25,561 nucleotides of DNA, taken from NCBI GenBank assembly GCA_026770585.1, contig MU646304.1, forward strand, positions 262,646 through 288,206, read 5' to 3'. How positions within the stretch are numbered: the first letter of the stretch is position 1; each line of letters opens with the position of its first letter. The position numbers were made by a program, and so were the translations under genes. Origin of the DNA: Baffinella frigidus. Lineage: Eukaryota > Cryptophyceae > Cryptomonadales > Baffinellaceae. The notes under the pieces were generated by a model. It was not told the origin of the DNA, ran no database searches, and saw only the letters and a program-made list of their open reading frames with translations. This document shows positions 17,001 to 24,763 of the stretch, in pieces.

Positions 17001-17815
17001 CCGGGGGGGTCACTCGTTACGGGGAACGAGGACACCGAGAGGCCGTGAGGCACCCAGATCCCACGCGCGAGGCCAACCCCGCGGCACCTGGGAAAGCCAG
17101 GGTGGGGTGGTGGTGGTGGGGGGGGGCACCTTGTCGGGCACTTCTGTGGTCGACTGGCACTTGGCCGTCCGCGTGTCCCACACCTTGACCTGCTTGTCCC
17201 ACCCCCCCGACACCACGCACCCCAGCTCCTTCTGCCAGCAGACTGCCTTCACGGCCTTCTCGTGCTCGCCCACCACCTGCGCCGCACCCGCACCCGCTTA
17301 GCATGGGGGGTCAAAACCCAGCCTGGCTGGGTTTTCAGGCGGGAGCGAAAGATGTGAAGGCACGTTTCTGGAGATGCGAAGGGCGGATGACGAACGTGCG
17401 ACAGATAGAGGACAAGCGGGATGGCACCGTGTCGGTCGACGTCGCAAAGTCGTACGTCTTCACCACCCTGTCGACTCCCCCCGAGAAGCACCGATTCTGG
17501 TCCACCCCCCAGCAGCAGTCCAGCACCGCGGCCTGCCCACACCGCCCCGCCAGCTTTTAGGTCCTGCCGCCTCCACACACTCCACCGCAAGCCTCACGCT
17601 GCCACTGAATGCAGCACGTCAGGGGTCCTGGCTACGCTGGGTCCTCGCATCACCTTGTGCGTGTACGTCGCCCGCTTCGCGTTCATGAGCACGTCGTACA
17701 TGCGGACCTCGGTGTTCCACGACGAGACCAGGAGCAGGTTGTGCTCCGGCGCGAAGATCATGGCCGAGATGCCATCCTTCGGCGGGTCCGCCAGCTCTGA
17801 TTGACCACCGCTCAT
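11832..17815 (-). CDS. BUB3: BUB3 mitotic checkpoint WD40 protein, nine recognised exons
   Basis: WD40 propeller that recruits BUB1 and BUBR1 to kinetochores. Exons (minus strand): 17815-17654, 17532-17428, 17276-17130, 16823-16722, 15532-15402, 14541-14511, 13839-13764, 13090-13035, 11933-11832. All phases join, giving 304 residues. Landmarks: exon 1 DGISAMIF and [15 protein letters not shown]; exon 2 [13 protein letters not shown]; exon 3 [14 protein letters not shown]; exon 4 [15 protein letters not shown]; exon 5 [12 protein letters not shown] and [17 protein letters not shown]; exons 5-6 KKYAFKCHR; exon 7 [18 protein letters not shown]; exon 8 [18 protein letters not shown]; exon 9 [21 protein letters not shown] and KYAFKCHR separate BUB3 from its relative RAE1. 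Exon 8 appears to use a GC donor (CTCCAG|GCACGC). Known BUB3 proteins have ~25 more residues; that exon was not found. ATG 17815 matches the usual N-terminus. Confidence 0.9.
12137..12276. mobile_element. Family 4 element in BUB3 intron 8
   Basis: CTAGCTCTGCCTCAGTC at the left; right end GAGTGAGGCAGCG. Contains the family palindrome GGCTCACCAATTTGGTGAGCC. ATGTCAACTTGGGAATAGTC near the right end. Confidence 0.75.
12288..12528 (-). pseudogene. Two shadow copies of the BUB3 exon 8 end around a family 3 element
   Basis: Minus-strand copies of the exon 8 end: 12528-12485 ([20 protein letters not shown]) and 12308-12288 (a degraded QNQIRLQ|GCACGT). The family 3 element (12309-12477, right end CTAGCATTCTCGTGTGG, left end eroded) lies between them. 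The GC dinucleotide at the exon border is conserved in all three copies. Confidence 0.75.
12530..13014. repeat. TA microsatellite interrupted by an assembly gap
   Basis: (TA)n from 12530 to 12624 and 12920 to 13014 around 295 N (12625-12919). The true array length is unknown. Open frames here read YIYIYI and are artefacts. Confidence 0.95.
13215..13300 (-). repeat. Dispersed repeat shared with the SMG1-like gene
   Basis: The inverse of this stretch matches 21066-21165: GTGAAGTG, then GCGGAATCCAGCC and CCAGGGTGTTGC-like blocks in the same order. A shorter match is at 4985-5060 in PPME1 intron 3. Confidence 0.6.
13342..13553. repeat. CT/GA microsatellite in BUB3 intron 7
   Basis: Imperfect CT tract on the plus strand, hence GA in BUB3 sense direction. 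Confidence 0.9.
13611..13756. mobile_element. Foldback element 6 bp downstream of the BUB3 exon 7 donor
   Basis: Ends CCGGGAACATGTTTAATTTA and AAATCAAACATGTGCCCGG are inverted over ~30 bp. The core contains CCCTAATTAAATTTACTTAG, like the units at 7932-8028. Confidence 0.75.
13860..14330 (-). repeat. Tandem units of exon 7 acceptor shadow plus GA tract in BUB3 intron 6
   Basis: About four diverged units, each with a CT tract (13891-13982, 14049-14089), the exon 7 start with acceptor (GGCGTCCTGCTCCCCCC on plus; shadows 13983-13993 and 14089-14114) and a shared TTCAGTGTTGGTACCAATCA block. The shadow at 14089-14114 repeats nine codons of exon 7 imperfectly. Confidence 0.75.
14470..14510 (-). repeat. 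CCCGAAA array at the start of BUB3 intron 6
   Basis: Sense strand: CACAG|GTGAACCCGAAACCC and about four further units. The array starts 4 nt after the donor GT, as in the RING/TRAF intron. Confidence 0.85.
14603..15325 (-). pseudogene. Shadow copies of the BUB3 exon 5 end
   Basis: The exon end (TTCCAGAGCAA then GT) recurs downstream at 15325-15312, 15265-15256, 15184-15173 and 14620-14603. Each keeps only 10-18 nt of exon but a GT donor. The copy at 15173 is followed by the same introner-like sequence as the real exon. Confidence 0.7.
14905..15042. mobile_element. Family 2 TIR element in BUB3 intron 5
   Basis: Ends CCACACAGTGGACTACGG and CTCGAAGCCCACCGTGTGG are imperfect inverted repeats; 138 bp. 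Confidence 0.65.
15305..15401 (-). mobile_element. Introner-like segment at the start of BUB3 intron 5
   Basis: From the donor GTAACG the sense strand reads GCCTCAGATTTGCCTTGGCG, TTGGAGCC, CATTTCGCACTTTTACGG: the same order and spacing as PPME1 intron 4 from its donor. A second BUB3 copy starts at 15172. No coding potential. Confidence 0.6.
15625..15776. mobile_element. Foldback element in BUB3 intron 4
   Basis: Long inverted arms: TTTATCTCAGAAAA...GAGTTCTAAAACTC, then TTCTTAAGTCAATTCCCCTA, and their inverses at the right; about 65-bp arms with few mismatches. Confidence 0.85.
15794..15904 (-). pseudogene. Acceptor-side shadows of BUB3 exon 5
   Basis: GATTCCCG|CTGC (plus strand) recurs at 15797-15804 and 15885-15897, i.e. 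CAG|CGGGAATCATC on the sense strand, the first bases of exon 5 after an acceptor. A left end of family 4 (TCTAGCTTTGTCTCAGTC, ~15837) lies between them. Confidence 0.65.
16118..16243. mobile_element. Family 4 element, right part
   Basis: Right end CCCGAGTGAGGCAGCGCTAG abuts AC, which is the donor GT of an exon 4 shadow on the minus strand. Contains TGTCAACTTAAGAATAGTC. Left end eroded. Confidence 0.7.
16246..16626 (-). pseudogene. Three shadow copies of the BUB3 exon 4 end, alternating with family 4 elements
   Basis: Minus-strand exon ends at 16589 ([12 protein letters not shown]), 16379 ([19 protein letters not shown]) and 16246 (degraded). Between them lie intron text shared with the real intron start (GGGCCTTTTCGTGCCGTTCAG-like) and the family 4 element 16433-16586. 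The unit is a ~340-bp tandem duplication of exon end, intron start and element. Confidence 0.8.
16433..16586. mobile_element. Family 4 element abutting a splice donor
   Basis: Left end in TTCTATTCGGGC/CAGTCTATTTGGGC; right end GAGTGAGGCAGCGCTAG. On the minus strand its first base follows AAAAG|GT directly. Confidence 0.75.
16891..16998 (-). pseudogene. Acceptor-side shadows of BUB3 exon 4
   Basis: ATCGTGAACACCTGTG (plus) at 16893-16908 repeats the first ~12 nt of exon 4 and its acceptor (CACAG|GTGTTCACGATG in sense); GCGAACACCTTCCAG at ~16985 is a weaker copy. GGGTTTGGGG-type 7-bp text lies between. Confidence 0.65.
17312..17334. repeat. Perfect hairpin in BUB3 intron 2
   Basis: AAAACCCAGCC / GGCTGGGTTTT with one central base. 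Short stem, no element ends. Confidence 0.8.
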
Positions 17816-18269
17816 GTTGATAATAGGCGATACGGGTGATGGATGGAGGGAGGAGTGGGGACGATCAGCGCGCTCGATCCTCTTCCCGCGAATTCGCTAG
17901 CTGGACCAAAAAGGGGTCAATCGCAAAAGTCATCTCCACCCCACTCCCACAAATTCTGTCAACTTATGGTCGGTGACTGAGCCACTGCCGATAAAGTTGA
18001 CTTTTGATTGACACCCCTCACGTCTTTAGAAGGTAAAGTCTGGAACAGGTTACGAGATACGAGCCTCTGGGTCTGGGGAGGGGCACTTCCTGTCTGGTTC
18101 AGGGGTTGAGTCTTGTTTGCCATGCCGAGCACCGCGGAGAGGAACCCCCCGTGAACAGTGGCAGTGGCAGGCCGCGCACAATCTCCCAAAAAATCAAACA
18201 CACTTACTAAAGCCATCCCACCAGGAGCGAGGCTCCGACCGGATCTCCGAGGATCGGGCGCAGTGAAGC
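17816..18269. promoter_or_regulatory. Divergent upstream region between BUB3 and the SMG1-like gene
   Basis: About 450 bp without a recognised exon. A foldback lies at 17913-18018 (GGGGTCAATCGCAAAAGTCA and GTTGACTTTTGATTGACACC, imperfect inverse). No core promoter motif can be assigned. The first SMG1 exon could be hidden here. Confidence 0.4.
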
Positions 18270-21200
18270 ATGCCTTCGCCCCCCCTGTTCGCAGCCGGGA
18301 TCCCGGCGCTGCTCTACACCGCGCAGGCGGTTGAGCAGCGCCCAGATGTGCGAATTGCAGCCTTGGAGGAGCTCTCCGCCACACTTCTTCCGGGCTTCGG
18401 CATCGCGAAGCCGGAAAAGCAGGAGGATCTCGGCTGGGCGGAGGTGGAGGACGATTCGGGGAACTGCTGGGAAGGTGGGGACGGGGCGGCGCGCCGCTCC
18501 TACCTCTGCGAGAACCTTGCCCCGCTGATCCTCCCGGCACTCGCCTCCGTTCTCATGGACCGTGAACCTGCGGTGATGTACAAGGGCGTCGCCGTGCTCG
18601 CGCAGATCGGCGCAGCGCTCGGGTGAGCCGCAGCTCCACACCCACCGCGCTCTCCCCCATCATCCCTTTCCTCGACACCTCCGTGACCACCCCGTCTTCG
18701 ACCCTGATCCCCTCCCCTCGCGGACTTCCGTCCCCCGCGCGCAGGAGCGACAGCGCCCACCTCTTCATGTTCCTCGAGACGTCCGTGGAGCTGCACGCGG
18801 TGCAGGACCCGTTCCGCCTCTCGGCGATCCTCTCGGTCGTCTCGCAGATGCTGGCGCTCGGCGCCGCGGACTCCATCGCGCCCTTCCTCAGCAGGTCGCC
18901 CACGCCGCCACTTCGCCTAAACCATAATTCCTCAACCATCAACCCTCAACCCTCAACCCTCAACCCCAAAACCAGAACCCTAAACCCTCAACCCTCAACC
19001 CTAAATCCTCAACCCTCAACCCTCAACCCTCAACCCCAAACCCTAAACCCTAAACCCTAAACCCTAAACCCTGAACCCTGAACCCAAAATCCTAAACCCT
19101 GAACCCTAAACCGAACCCTAAATCTGAACCCTAGACCCTAAACCCTAAACTCAGTGTTGCAGACGGAACAGAATGGCTCATCTTCCAGTTCTGCCTGCCA
19201 CGCCAGAGGGATCGAAACATCCACTTTTGACATCTTTCACGGGAAACCTCTTGAACTCTTAAGTCAACGACGACAGATCTGTCGTGGATAAGGCGTCGGT
19301 TTCCCTCCATCGTTCTGGCGGGGTGAGTTGATCTGGTCTCCTCAAAATGAGGAGACCGGGGTTTCAATTCCTTGTTTTGCGTTACAAATTCGTCAAAATT
19401 ATGGAGTGGAAACGATCAGGCAATCCAAGCACCAACCCTCATTGGACCAAATCATCGATTTTGGACTTGAGATTTACCCTGGCAAAGACCCCGGATCCGG
19501 AGTCTCTGCAAGGGTAAATCAAGGGTAAATCTAGAAGCTAAAATCGACGATGTGGTCCGATCGTGAGGGTTGGTGGACCTGAGGCAGCGCTAGAGCTCTC
19601 CACCTGCTCGCAAAGTCATCAAGACTCTTGACCCGGTGCAAATCCGTCAACTTTGGTGCGGAAAAGAGCCCGGGCTCACCAAATCGCTTCCCCCAAATGG
19701 CCGGATATAGAGGTAGATGTTGACTCTCGCCCGGCTGCTGCAGGCTCCGTCAACTTTGGACCGGAAAAGAGCCCGATTTCACCAAATCGCTTCGCCCAAA
19801 TAGCCTGAGACAGAGGTAGATCTTGACTCTCGCCCGGGTGCCGCAGGCTCGTCGCGCGATTAACAATCCTCCTGAGCGGAAAAGAGCCCGGGCGCACCAA
19901 ATCGGCGAGCCCAAAAAGACAGAGACAGAGGTGGATGTTGACTCTCGCCCGGCTGCCTGTTGACTCTCTTGCCCGGCTGCCGCAGGCTCGTCGCGCGGTT
20001 GACGGATCTCCCATCCGATTTGCTACAAAAATTACCACACGGACGTGACTGGAAAAGTCCGGTGTGTAGTAATTTTCGTTGCCGTATTTGAGTCAAATAC
20101 TCGCCGCGATTAACTCTCGCCCGGCTGCTGCAGGCTCGTCGCGCGGTTGACGGTCCTCCTCGAAACCGGAGAGCATCACCACCAGGTCCTCCTGAGAGAG
20201 AGAGAGGGAGAGAGAGAGGGAGAGAGCGAGCGAGAGAGAGAGAGAGGGAGGGAGAGAGAGAGGGAGAGAGAGAGAGCGAGAGAGGGAGGGAGAGAGAGAG
20301 GGAGAGAGAGAGAGAGCGAGAGAGAGAGAGGACCTGCACTCTCAGTCACAGCTCGGTCACAGCGCAGTCCTAGCTCCGTCTCAGTCTCTTTGATCCTACC
20401 AATTTGGTGGGACCAGGCCCTTTCCCGCTCCCAAGTTGACGGATTTGTTCCAGACACCCACACGTCCACCTAAGCACAGTCAGCCAACCCGACTGAGGCA
20501 GAGCTAGAGGTCCTCCCCCTCCTCCCACCACCCACTCGTGTCCGAGCCCGGAACCAGCTCCATTCCCGTGCCCCCGTGCGGTGGCAACCTGGACCTCCTT
20601 CGACGCCCGGGTCGTGATGCACTCGTTCGTCCTAGGGCCCTACGGTAGGAGGTCCTAGGCAGGTCAGCACCGCGTGGACGCCAGCGGCCCAGAGCCCAGC
20701 GTCGGTGAACCTCGGACGTGGCTATCCCGGGAAAGAGGGGGATGAAGTGTAGTGTCGCTGGTTTTTGGAAACTTTATTCCAGGAATTGACTTGATGGCTT
20801 TGCGGGGGCAGGTGGTTCCTATCGTGGCGGCGCTCGCCGACATAGGCATCGCGCAACCCGCGCTCCTCCAGCCGACGTTGGCCTCGATCGCTGACTTTTG
20901 GCGTGTTTCGGAGAAGAATCCCAGGATCAAATTTAGATTTAAATTTCCACGTGTGAGCTGGCGTGGACAAAGAAAGAGGGGAGTGAAGTGTTGTGTCGGG
21001 GGCAGGTGGTGCTTATCGTGGCGACGCTAGCCGATGTTGGGATCGCGCAACCCGCGCTCTGAAGTGTTGTGTCGCTCACTTCACCCTCTCCTGGTGGCTT
21101 GCGCGTTCGCGCTCGGCTGGCTGGATTCCGCTTTATAACACCCAGGATTTTGCTATTTTATGGATACCCGATGAACTTCATTCATGTCGGGGGCAGGTGG

Positions 21201-24200
21201 TCCCGATTGTGGCGACGCTGGCCGATATTGGCATCGCGCAACCAACGCTCCTCCAGCCGACGTTCCACGACACTGTCGACCTCCTCGTCGGATGGAGTCT
21301 CGACGAGCAGGTCTGTTCTAGAATTCCCATCGAAAAAACGTCTTAAATTCCCATTAAAAAACGTTTTTTTTTCAGAATGTGTGTAGATGGACGGCTACTG
21401 AGATGAAGTTAATCAAAGCACGCGAGACCAGAGTGCGTGCATGGTGTATTGGACTAGTGTTGTGCTCCTCCAACCGACGTTCCACGACACTGTCGACCTC
21501 CTCGTCGGATGGAGCCTCGACGAACAGGTCTGTCCGTCTTCTAGCGCTGCCTCACTCGGGTTGACCGACTTTTGTCAAGTTGACATGCTGGGTTTCCAGT
21601 GAAAATTCGTCAACTTTGAAGCGGAAACGACCCCGGGCCCACCGAATTGATGCGCCCGAATAGCCTGCGACGGAGCTAGATCTCGGCGGCCAGCGCTCCT
21701 CCAGCCGACGTTCCACGACACTGTCGACTTTCTCGTCGGATGGAGTCTCGACGAGCAGGTGTTCTCTCCAAAGTTGACGGATTTGTACCTCGGACCCAGG
21801 ATGTCAACTTAAGAATAGTCGGTGAGGCAGAGCGAGGGCTCGCCCGCGAAAACATGGAAGCCAGCGGTCCTCCAAAGAATTTCACCTTCATTTGTTTATT
21901 TTTACTTCGAGTACTGTCGACCTCCTCGTTCCACACGAGGCTACCCAGGCGAACAGAATAAAAGGCACTTTTAAAGTTTTGTGGGGAAATGATCACGTTT
22001 CCGCCCGCTGAGCGGTCGGTCGGTTACCTTATCCGTGATCATTTCCCCACAAAACTTTAAAAGTCCTTTTTATTCTGTTCGCCTGGGTAGCCTCGTGTGG
22101 TTTGGTGGAGTCTCGACGAGCAGGTCCTCGCTCCACCTCAGCTCGCGGACTATTCGTAAGTTGACATATGCTGGGTTTGCAGTGCAAACCCGTCAACTTT
22201 GGAGCGGAACAGATCCCGGGCCCACCAAATCGATGAGCCCAAATAGCCTGCGACGGAGCTCCTACCTCTGCCTCAGTCTATTTGGTCTCACCAATTTGGT
22301 GAGCCCGGACACGAGTGGAAACGTTGACGGTTTTGTACCACGCTCACAGGATGTCAACTTGAGAATAGTCGGCCAACCCGAGTGAAGCAGAGCTAGTGTT
22401 GAGTCCTGAGTCCTGAGTCCGGAGTCCTGAGTCCTGAGTCCTGGGTCCTGAGTGTTGACTGCTGACTGCTGAATCTTGAGAACCACGGCGCAGGTGCCTC
22501 AGCGGGTGCGGAAGACTTTCACGCGATCCTTCCGAGGGTCCTAGCTCAAATCACTTCGCTTGGGACGGGAGTCCTAGCTCAAACCCAACTAAGGATCAGG
22601 TGCCCCAGCGGGTGCGGGAGAGGTTCACGGCATCCCTCTGAGGGTCCTCGCTCAAAACACTTGGGAATGCTTGTGACGGGAGGCCACACGGCCCTAGCTC
22701 AAAACCGACCACGGGGTGTTGAGTGCTGGCTTCTGACTGCTAACTGCCGACTGCTGAATCTTGAGAACCACGGATCAGGTGCCACAGCGGGTGCGGGAGA
22801 CGTTCACGCGATCCCTCGGAAGCCTGCAGCACCTCTGGGGGCAGGACCTCCCCTTCGCCCAGGCTCCCGCCCTCCCACGCCAGATTCTTGGAAGGGGTCG
22901 CCAAAAGTCGATTCCACGGAAGGAATAAGGGGAAATTGTTTACTTTGGGGATAGTTCGGCACCCAAAAGTGCGCTCGGAAAGAGCCGAACCCCCACGGGG
23001 ATTCTGGCGTGGCCCCTTCAGCCTCGGGAGGGCTCCCGGGGGGGGGGGGGGGTGCCACGCGCGCGGGTGACCCCACTGCCGAAATCCTACCCGCGACTCG
23101 CTGGACGCTACACCCCACACCCTGCAAGTGAAACGGTTTGGAGCTTGGTTGATGGGTGCAGCGTCCCTCCCTTGACCCACCCTCGCGCAGCGAAGCCGTT
23201 CCTCCCGTGACCCACCCGGTCTGCCTGAACACCAACTCGGCACACGCAAGGCAGTCACCTCGGACAGTTGGCTTCGGCGGGCGCTCACGAGCCTGCCGGC
23301 GGGGCTGTTCCACGCCGGCAGAAGCGCTTCTTCGCTGCGTACCGTCGGACCACGTTTGTCCTTTGTGTTATCTCGCGGGTGGAATTTGCCATCGTAGCCT
23401 CGGCAGAACTTTACCATAGCGCAGCACATCTCCTAAGTCGCCTGGAGGACCTCTGGGGGTAAGACCTCCTTTTCGCACAGGCTCGCACCCTCCCTTCAAC
23501 CGACCTCGTGCTCCAATGGCTCCAATGCACTGCCAGCGAGAAAATTTCGCAGAGGACGTGAAGACACTTTAATGTGTCTCAGACACATATAGTCGCTGTG
23601 ACAGCGACAACAATGTTCTAAAAGGGTCTTCACGTCCTCCGCGAAATTTTTCGCTGGTAGTGCAATAAGTCCAATCGGTCCAGTAGCTCCGCTGTCGCCC
23701 AGGCTCCCGCCCTCCCTTCAGCCAACATCGTTCTCCCCTGTGTACGGTTGGACTGCGTTTGTGTGCGCTGCATAGTTTTGCAACAGGCTAGATTTGACCA
23801 GTCGATACCTGGTTTTGACCAGTAGAGCAGCCTCGCGTGTGTGTGCGCTGCGACCGTCGTTGCCGTCTTGCGGTAGGCTAGATTTGACGAGTCGACTACG
23901 GGGTTCGCTACATCGAGGCTAAGATAGCAAGTTTCATCTTTGTAAGAGCACACAACGGTGTTTTCAAATTGAATCTGATTTCGCATTAGATTGACGAAAG
24001 GCGGCAAAACACACAAGTAGGGCGTAGCCGGAAACCTCCTGAAAGACATCAAACGCGAAAAGAAGGCTGGCGCTCGCACACGCAGGCGCTAGCCGACTAT
24101 TCTCAAGTTGACACGCTGGGTCTGTGGTACATCAAAGTCGACAGATTTCTGGTGGCCGCCAGGCGTTGGCTGGGAATCTTCTCAAAGACATCGAGCGCGA

Positions 24201-24763
24201 GAACAAGGCCGGGGCTCGTCGCGAGCCTGAGCTCATGCGTCAACTTTTGGCTGACTCCGTCAACTTTGGGCTGATTTTTGGTGGCCTCCAGGCGTTAGCC
24301 GGGAACCTCCTGAAAGACATCGAGCGGGAGAAGAAGGCCGGGGCACGGCGCGAGCCTGACCACTTGAGAATGCCAGAGGGGCCTATTTAAAACCGAACAT
24401 ATAAGGTCTTTACTACACAAACGCTCAAATTTGTACCAGGATAAGATAAAAGTGACCTCGTGCCTGGTATATTTTTTACCGGGCACGAGGTTACTTTACC
24501 TTATCCAGGTACAAATATTTACAACATTTCCCCCCCACATATAAATAGGCCCCTCTAGCGTTCTCGTGTGGTGAGCTTGTGCGGCTCTTGGGCTGATTTT
24601 TGGTGGCCTCCAGGCGTTGGCCGGGAACCTCCTGAAAGACATCGAGCGCGAGAAGAAGGCCGGGGCGCGCCGCGAGCCTGAGCTGGTGCGGCTCGTAACC
24701 TGTTTGGTCGGGATCCTCGAGGGGGTCGCCAGCGTGGTCTTCTCCTCCGACCATCAGAAGACG
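18270..24763 (+). CDS. SMG1: SMG1-like PI3K-related kinase, part of the HEAT-repeat N-terminal region, six exons; 3' end outside the window
   Basis: SMG1 phosphorylates UPF1 in nonsense-mediated mRNA decay; its kinase domain would lie beyond the window. Exons: 18270-18622, 18745-18894, 20134-20185, 21197-21310, 22779-22862, 24614-24763; joined phases give 301 codons. Exon 1 shows helical-repeat text (DVRIAALEELSATLLPGFG, LAPLILPALASVLMDREPAV). Exon 4 has TFHDTVDLLVGWSLDEQ, exon 5 SLGSLQHLWGQDLPFAQ, exon 6 ALAGNLLKDIE; this order matches the conserved SMG1 block D-x-VD-LVGW, SL-x-x-W, DL-x-F, G-x-x-L-x-D-x-E. The 52-nt exon 3 fits only as AG+G...CAG (RLVARLTVLLETGEHHHQ). Exon 5 needs a GC donor (GCCCAG|GCTCCC). 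Start uncertain: ATG 18270 is possible, but a pyrimidine-rich CAG at 18292 could be an acceptor of an internal exon. The family call rests on remembered motifs; a general HEAT protein is the alternative. Confidence 0.7.
18913..19152 (+). repeat. CCCTAAA / CCCTCAA array at the start of SMG1-like intron 2
   Basis: Begins about 20 nt after the donor AGCAG|GTCGCC with CCTAAACC and continues ~240 bp in CCCTCAA, CCCTAAA and CCCTGAA variants. C-rich on the sense strand. Confidence 0.9.
19432..19573. mobile_element. TIR element (CCAACCCTC ends) in SMG1-like intron 2
   Basis: CCAACCCTCATTGGACCAAA and TGTGGTCCGATCGTGAGGGTTGG-type inverse; inner arms ATCATCGATTTT / AAAATCGACGAT and GATTTACCCT / AGGGTAAATC. 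142 bp. The left end matches 3867. Confidence 0.8.
19574..20010 (+). pseudogene. Acceptor-side shadows of SMG1-like exon 3 alternating with partial family 4 elements
   Basis: GCAG|GCTCGTCGCGCG recurs at 19847 and 19986, with a weaker copy at 19744, each after CTCGCCCGGCTGC-type text as at the real acceptor (20133). Between them are three inverted partial family 4 copies (GGAAAAGAGCCCGGGCTCAC, CAAATCGC). Shadow 19847 keeps about 27 nt of the exon. Confidence 0.75.
20027..20076. mobile_element. Small hairpin element
   Basis: AAAATTACCACACGGAC and GTCCGGTGTGTAGTAATTTT are inverted; inserted in a copy of the exon 3 acceptor region. Confidence 0.6.
20193..20331 (+). repeat. GA microsatellite 8 nt after the SMG1-like exon 3 donor
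   Basis: Imperfect (GA)n with GGGA and GCGA interruptions, GA on the sense strand. Confidence 0.9.
20370..20507. mobile_element. Family 4 element, full copy
   Basis: CTAGCTCCGTCTCAGTC and GACTGAGGCAGAGCTAG ends; 138 bp; AAGTTGACGGATTTGTTCC inside. Confidence 0.8.
20812..21061 (+). pseudogene. Two acceptor-side shadows of SMG1-like exon 4
   Basis: At 20812 (VVPIVAALADIGIAQPALLQ, then PT and divergence) and 21006 (VVLIVATLADVGIAQPAL, then a stop). Both follow GGGGGCAG like the real exon at 21197. Each is preceded by GAAGTGTWGTGTCG text. Confidence 0.85.
21541..21679. mobile_element. Family 4 element, inverted full copy
   Basis: CTAGCGCTGCCTCACTCGGG left, GCGACGGAGCTAG right; 139 bp. It separates two exon 4 shadows. 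Confidence 0.75.
21931..22100. mobile_element. TIR element inside an exon 4 shadow
   Basis: CCACACGAGGCTACCCAGGC and its exact inverse at the right end; the inverted arms extend ~65 bp (GAACAGAATAAAA, TTAAAGTTTTGTGGGGAAAT) around a short GC-rich loop. 170 bp. Confidence 0.9.
22139..22396. mobile_element. Two family 4 elements in opposite orientation, adjacent
   Basis: An inverted copy at 22139-22260 (AGTTGACATATGCTGGGTTT, CCCACCAAATCGATGAGCCC) directly followed by a forward copy 22262-22396 (CTACCTCTGCCTCAGTC ... GAAGCAGAGCTAG). Confidence 0.7.
22397..22778 (+). repeat. 7-bp GAGTCCT array and two acceptor-side shadows of SMG1-like exon 5
   Basis: GAGTCCT repeats ~8 times (22400-22457), then GACTGCT units, then CAG and a shadow of exon 5 at 22494 (VPQRVRKTFTRSF); a second shadow at 22600 (VPQRVRERFTASL, stop). 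The real exon at 22779 is again preceded by GACTGCT units and TTGAGAACCACGG. Confidence 0.8.
22875..23012. mobile_element. TIR element (CCACGCCAGATTC ends)
   Basis: CCACGCCAGATTCTTGGAAG left; GGGGATTCTGGCGTGG right, inverted with mismatches. Related to 5931-6063. Confidence 0.65.
23436..23705 (+). pseudogene. Donor-side shadows of SMG1-like exon 5 around a TIR element
   Basis: 23436-23470 (LEDLWG then a stop, ...CTTTTCGCACAG|GCTCGC) and 23695-23704 (TCGCCCAG|GCTCCC). Both keep the CAG|GC border, supporting a GC donor. Between them lies the element 23526-23664, ends TGCACTGCCAGCGAGAAAAT and its inverse. Confidence 0.7.
23526..23664. mobile_element. TIR element
   Basis: Inverted arms of ~39 bp with few mismatches (GAGGACGTGAAGAC / GTCTTCACGTCCTC inside), 139 bp. 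Confidence 0.85.
24022..24590 (+). pseudogene. Three acceptor-side shadows of SMG1-like exon 6, the third split by a family 3 element
   Basis: Copies at 24022 (AGNLLKDIKREKKAGA, degraded), 24163 (ALAGNLLKDIERENKAGARR) and 24292-24359 (ALAGNLLKDIEREKKAGARR). The third is cut after GCCTGA by the element 24360-24571 and resumes with GAGCTTGTGCGGCTC. The same TTTTTGGTGGCCTCCAG acceptor precedes the third shadow and the real exon. Confidence 0.85.
24360..24571. mobile_element. Family 3 TIR element inserted in coding-like sequence
   Basis: CCACTTGAGAATGCCAGAGG and CTCTAGCGTTCTCGTGTGG are inverted; a long inner foldback GTACCAGGATAAG / CTTATCCAGGTAC. TGA occurs on both sides, compatible with a 3-bp target duplication. 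Confidence 0.85.

Larger units (their letters stand above)
21463..22123 (+). pseudogene. Three donor-side shadows of SMG1-like exon 4, one split by a TIR element
   Basis: 21463-21527 and 21693-21758 repeat the last ~65 nt of the exon (LLQPTFHDTVDLLVGWSLDE in frame) with donors CAG|GTCTGT and CAG|GTGTTC. A third copy starts at 21911 (ACTGTCGACCTCCTCGT), is cut by the element 21931-22100, and resumes at 22101 (GGTGGAGTCTCGACGAGCAG|GT). Confidence 0.85.

Noticed and set aside
19152-19220. Possible extra SMG1-like exon after GTTGCAG (GTEWLIFQFCLPR)
   Set aside because: The 52-nt exon at 20134 alone satisfies the phase between exons 2 and 4; adding this piece breaks the frame or meets a stop.
19275-19370. 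tRNA-like text (GTGGATAAGGCGTCGG, then CTCCTCAAAATGAGGAG and GGGGTTTCAATTCC)
   Set aside because: An anticodon-like stem and T-arm-like piece are visible, but T33 is missing and acceptor strands do not pair. Perhaps a SINE relic; not supported as a tRNA gene.
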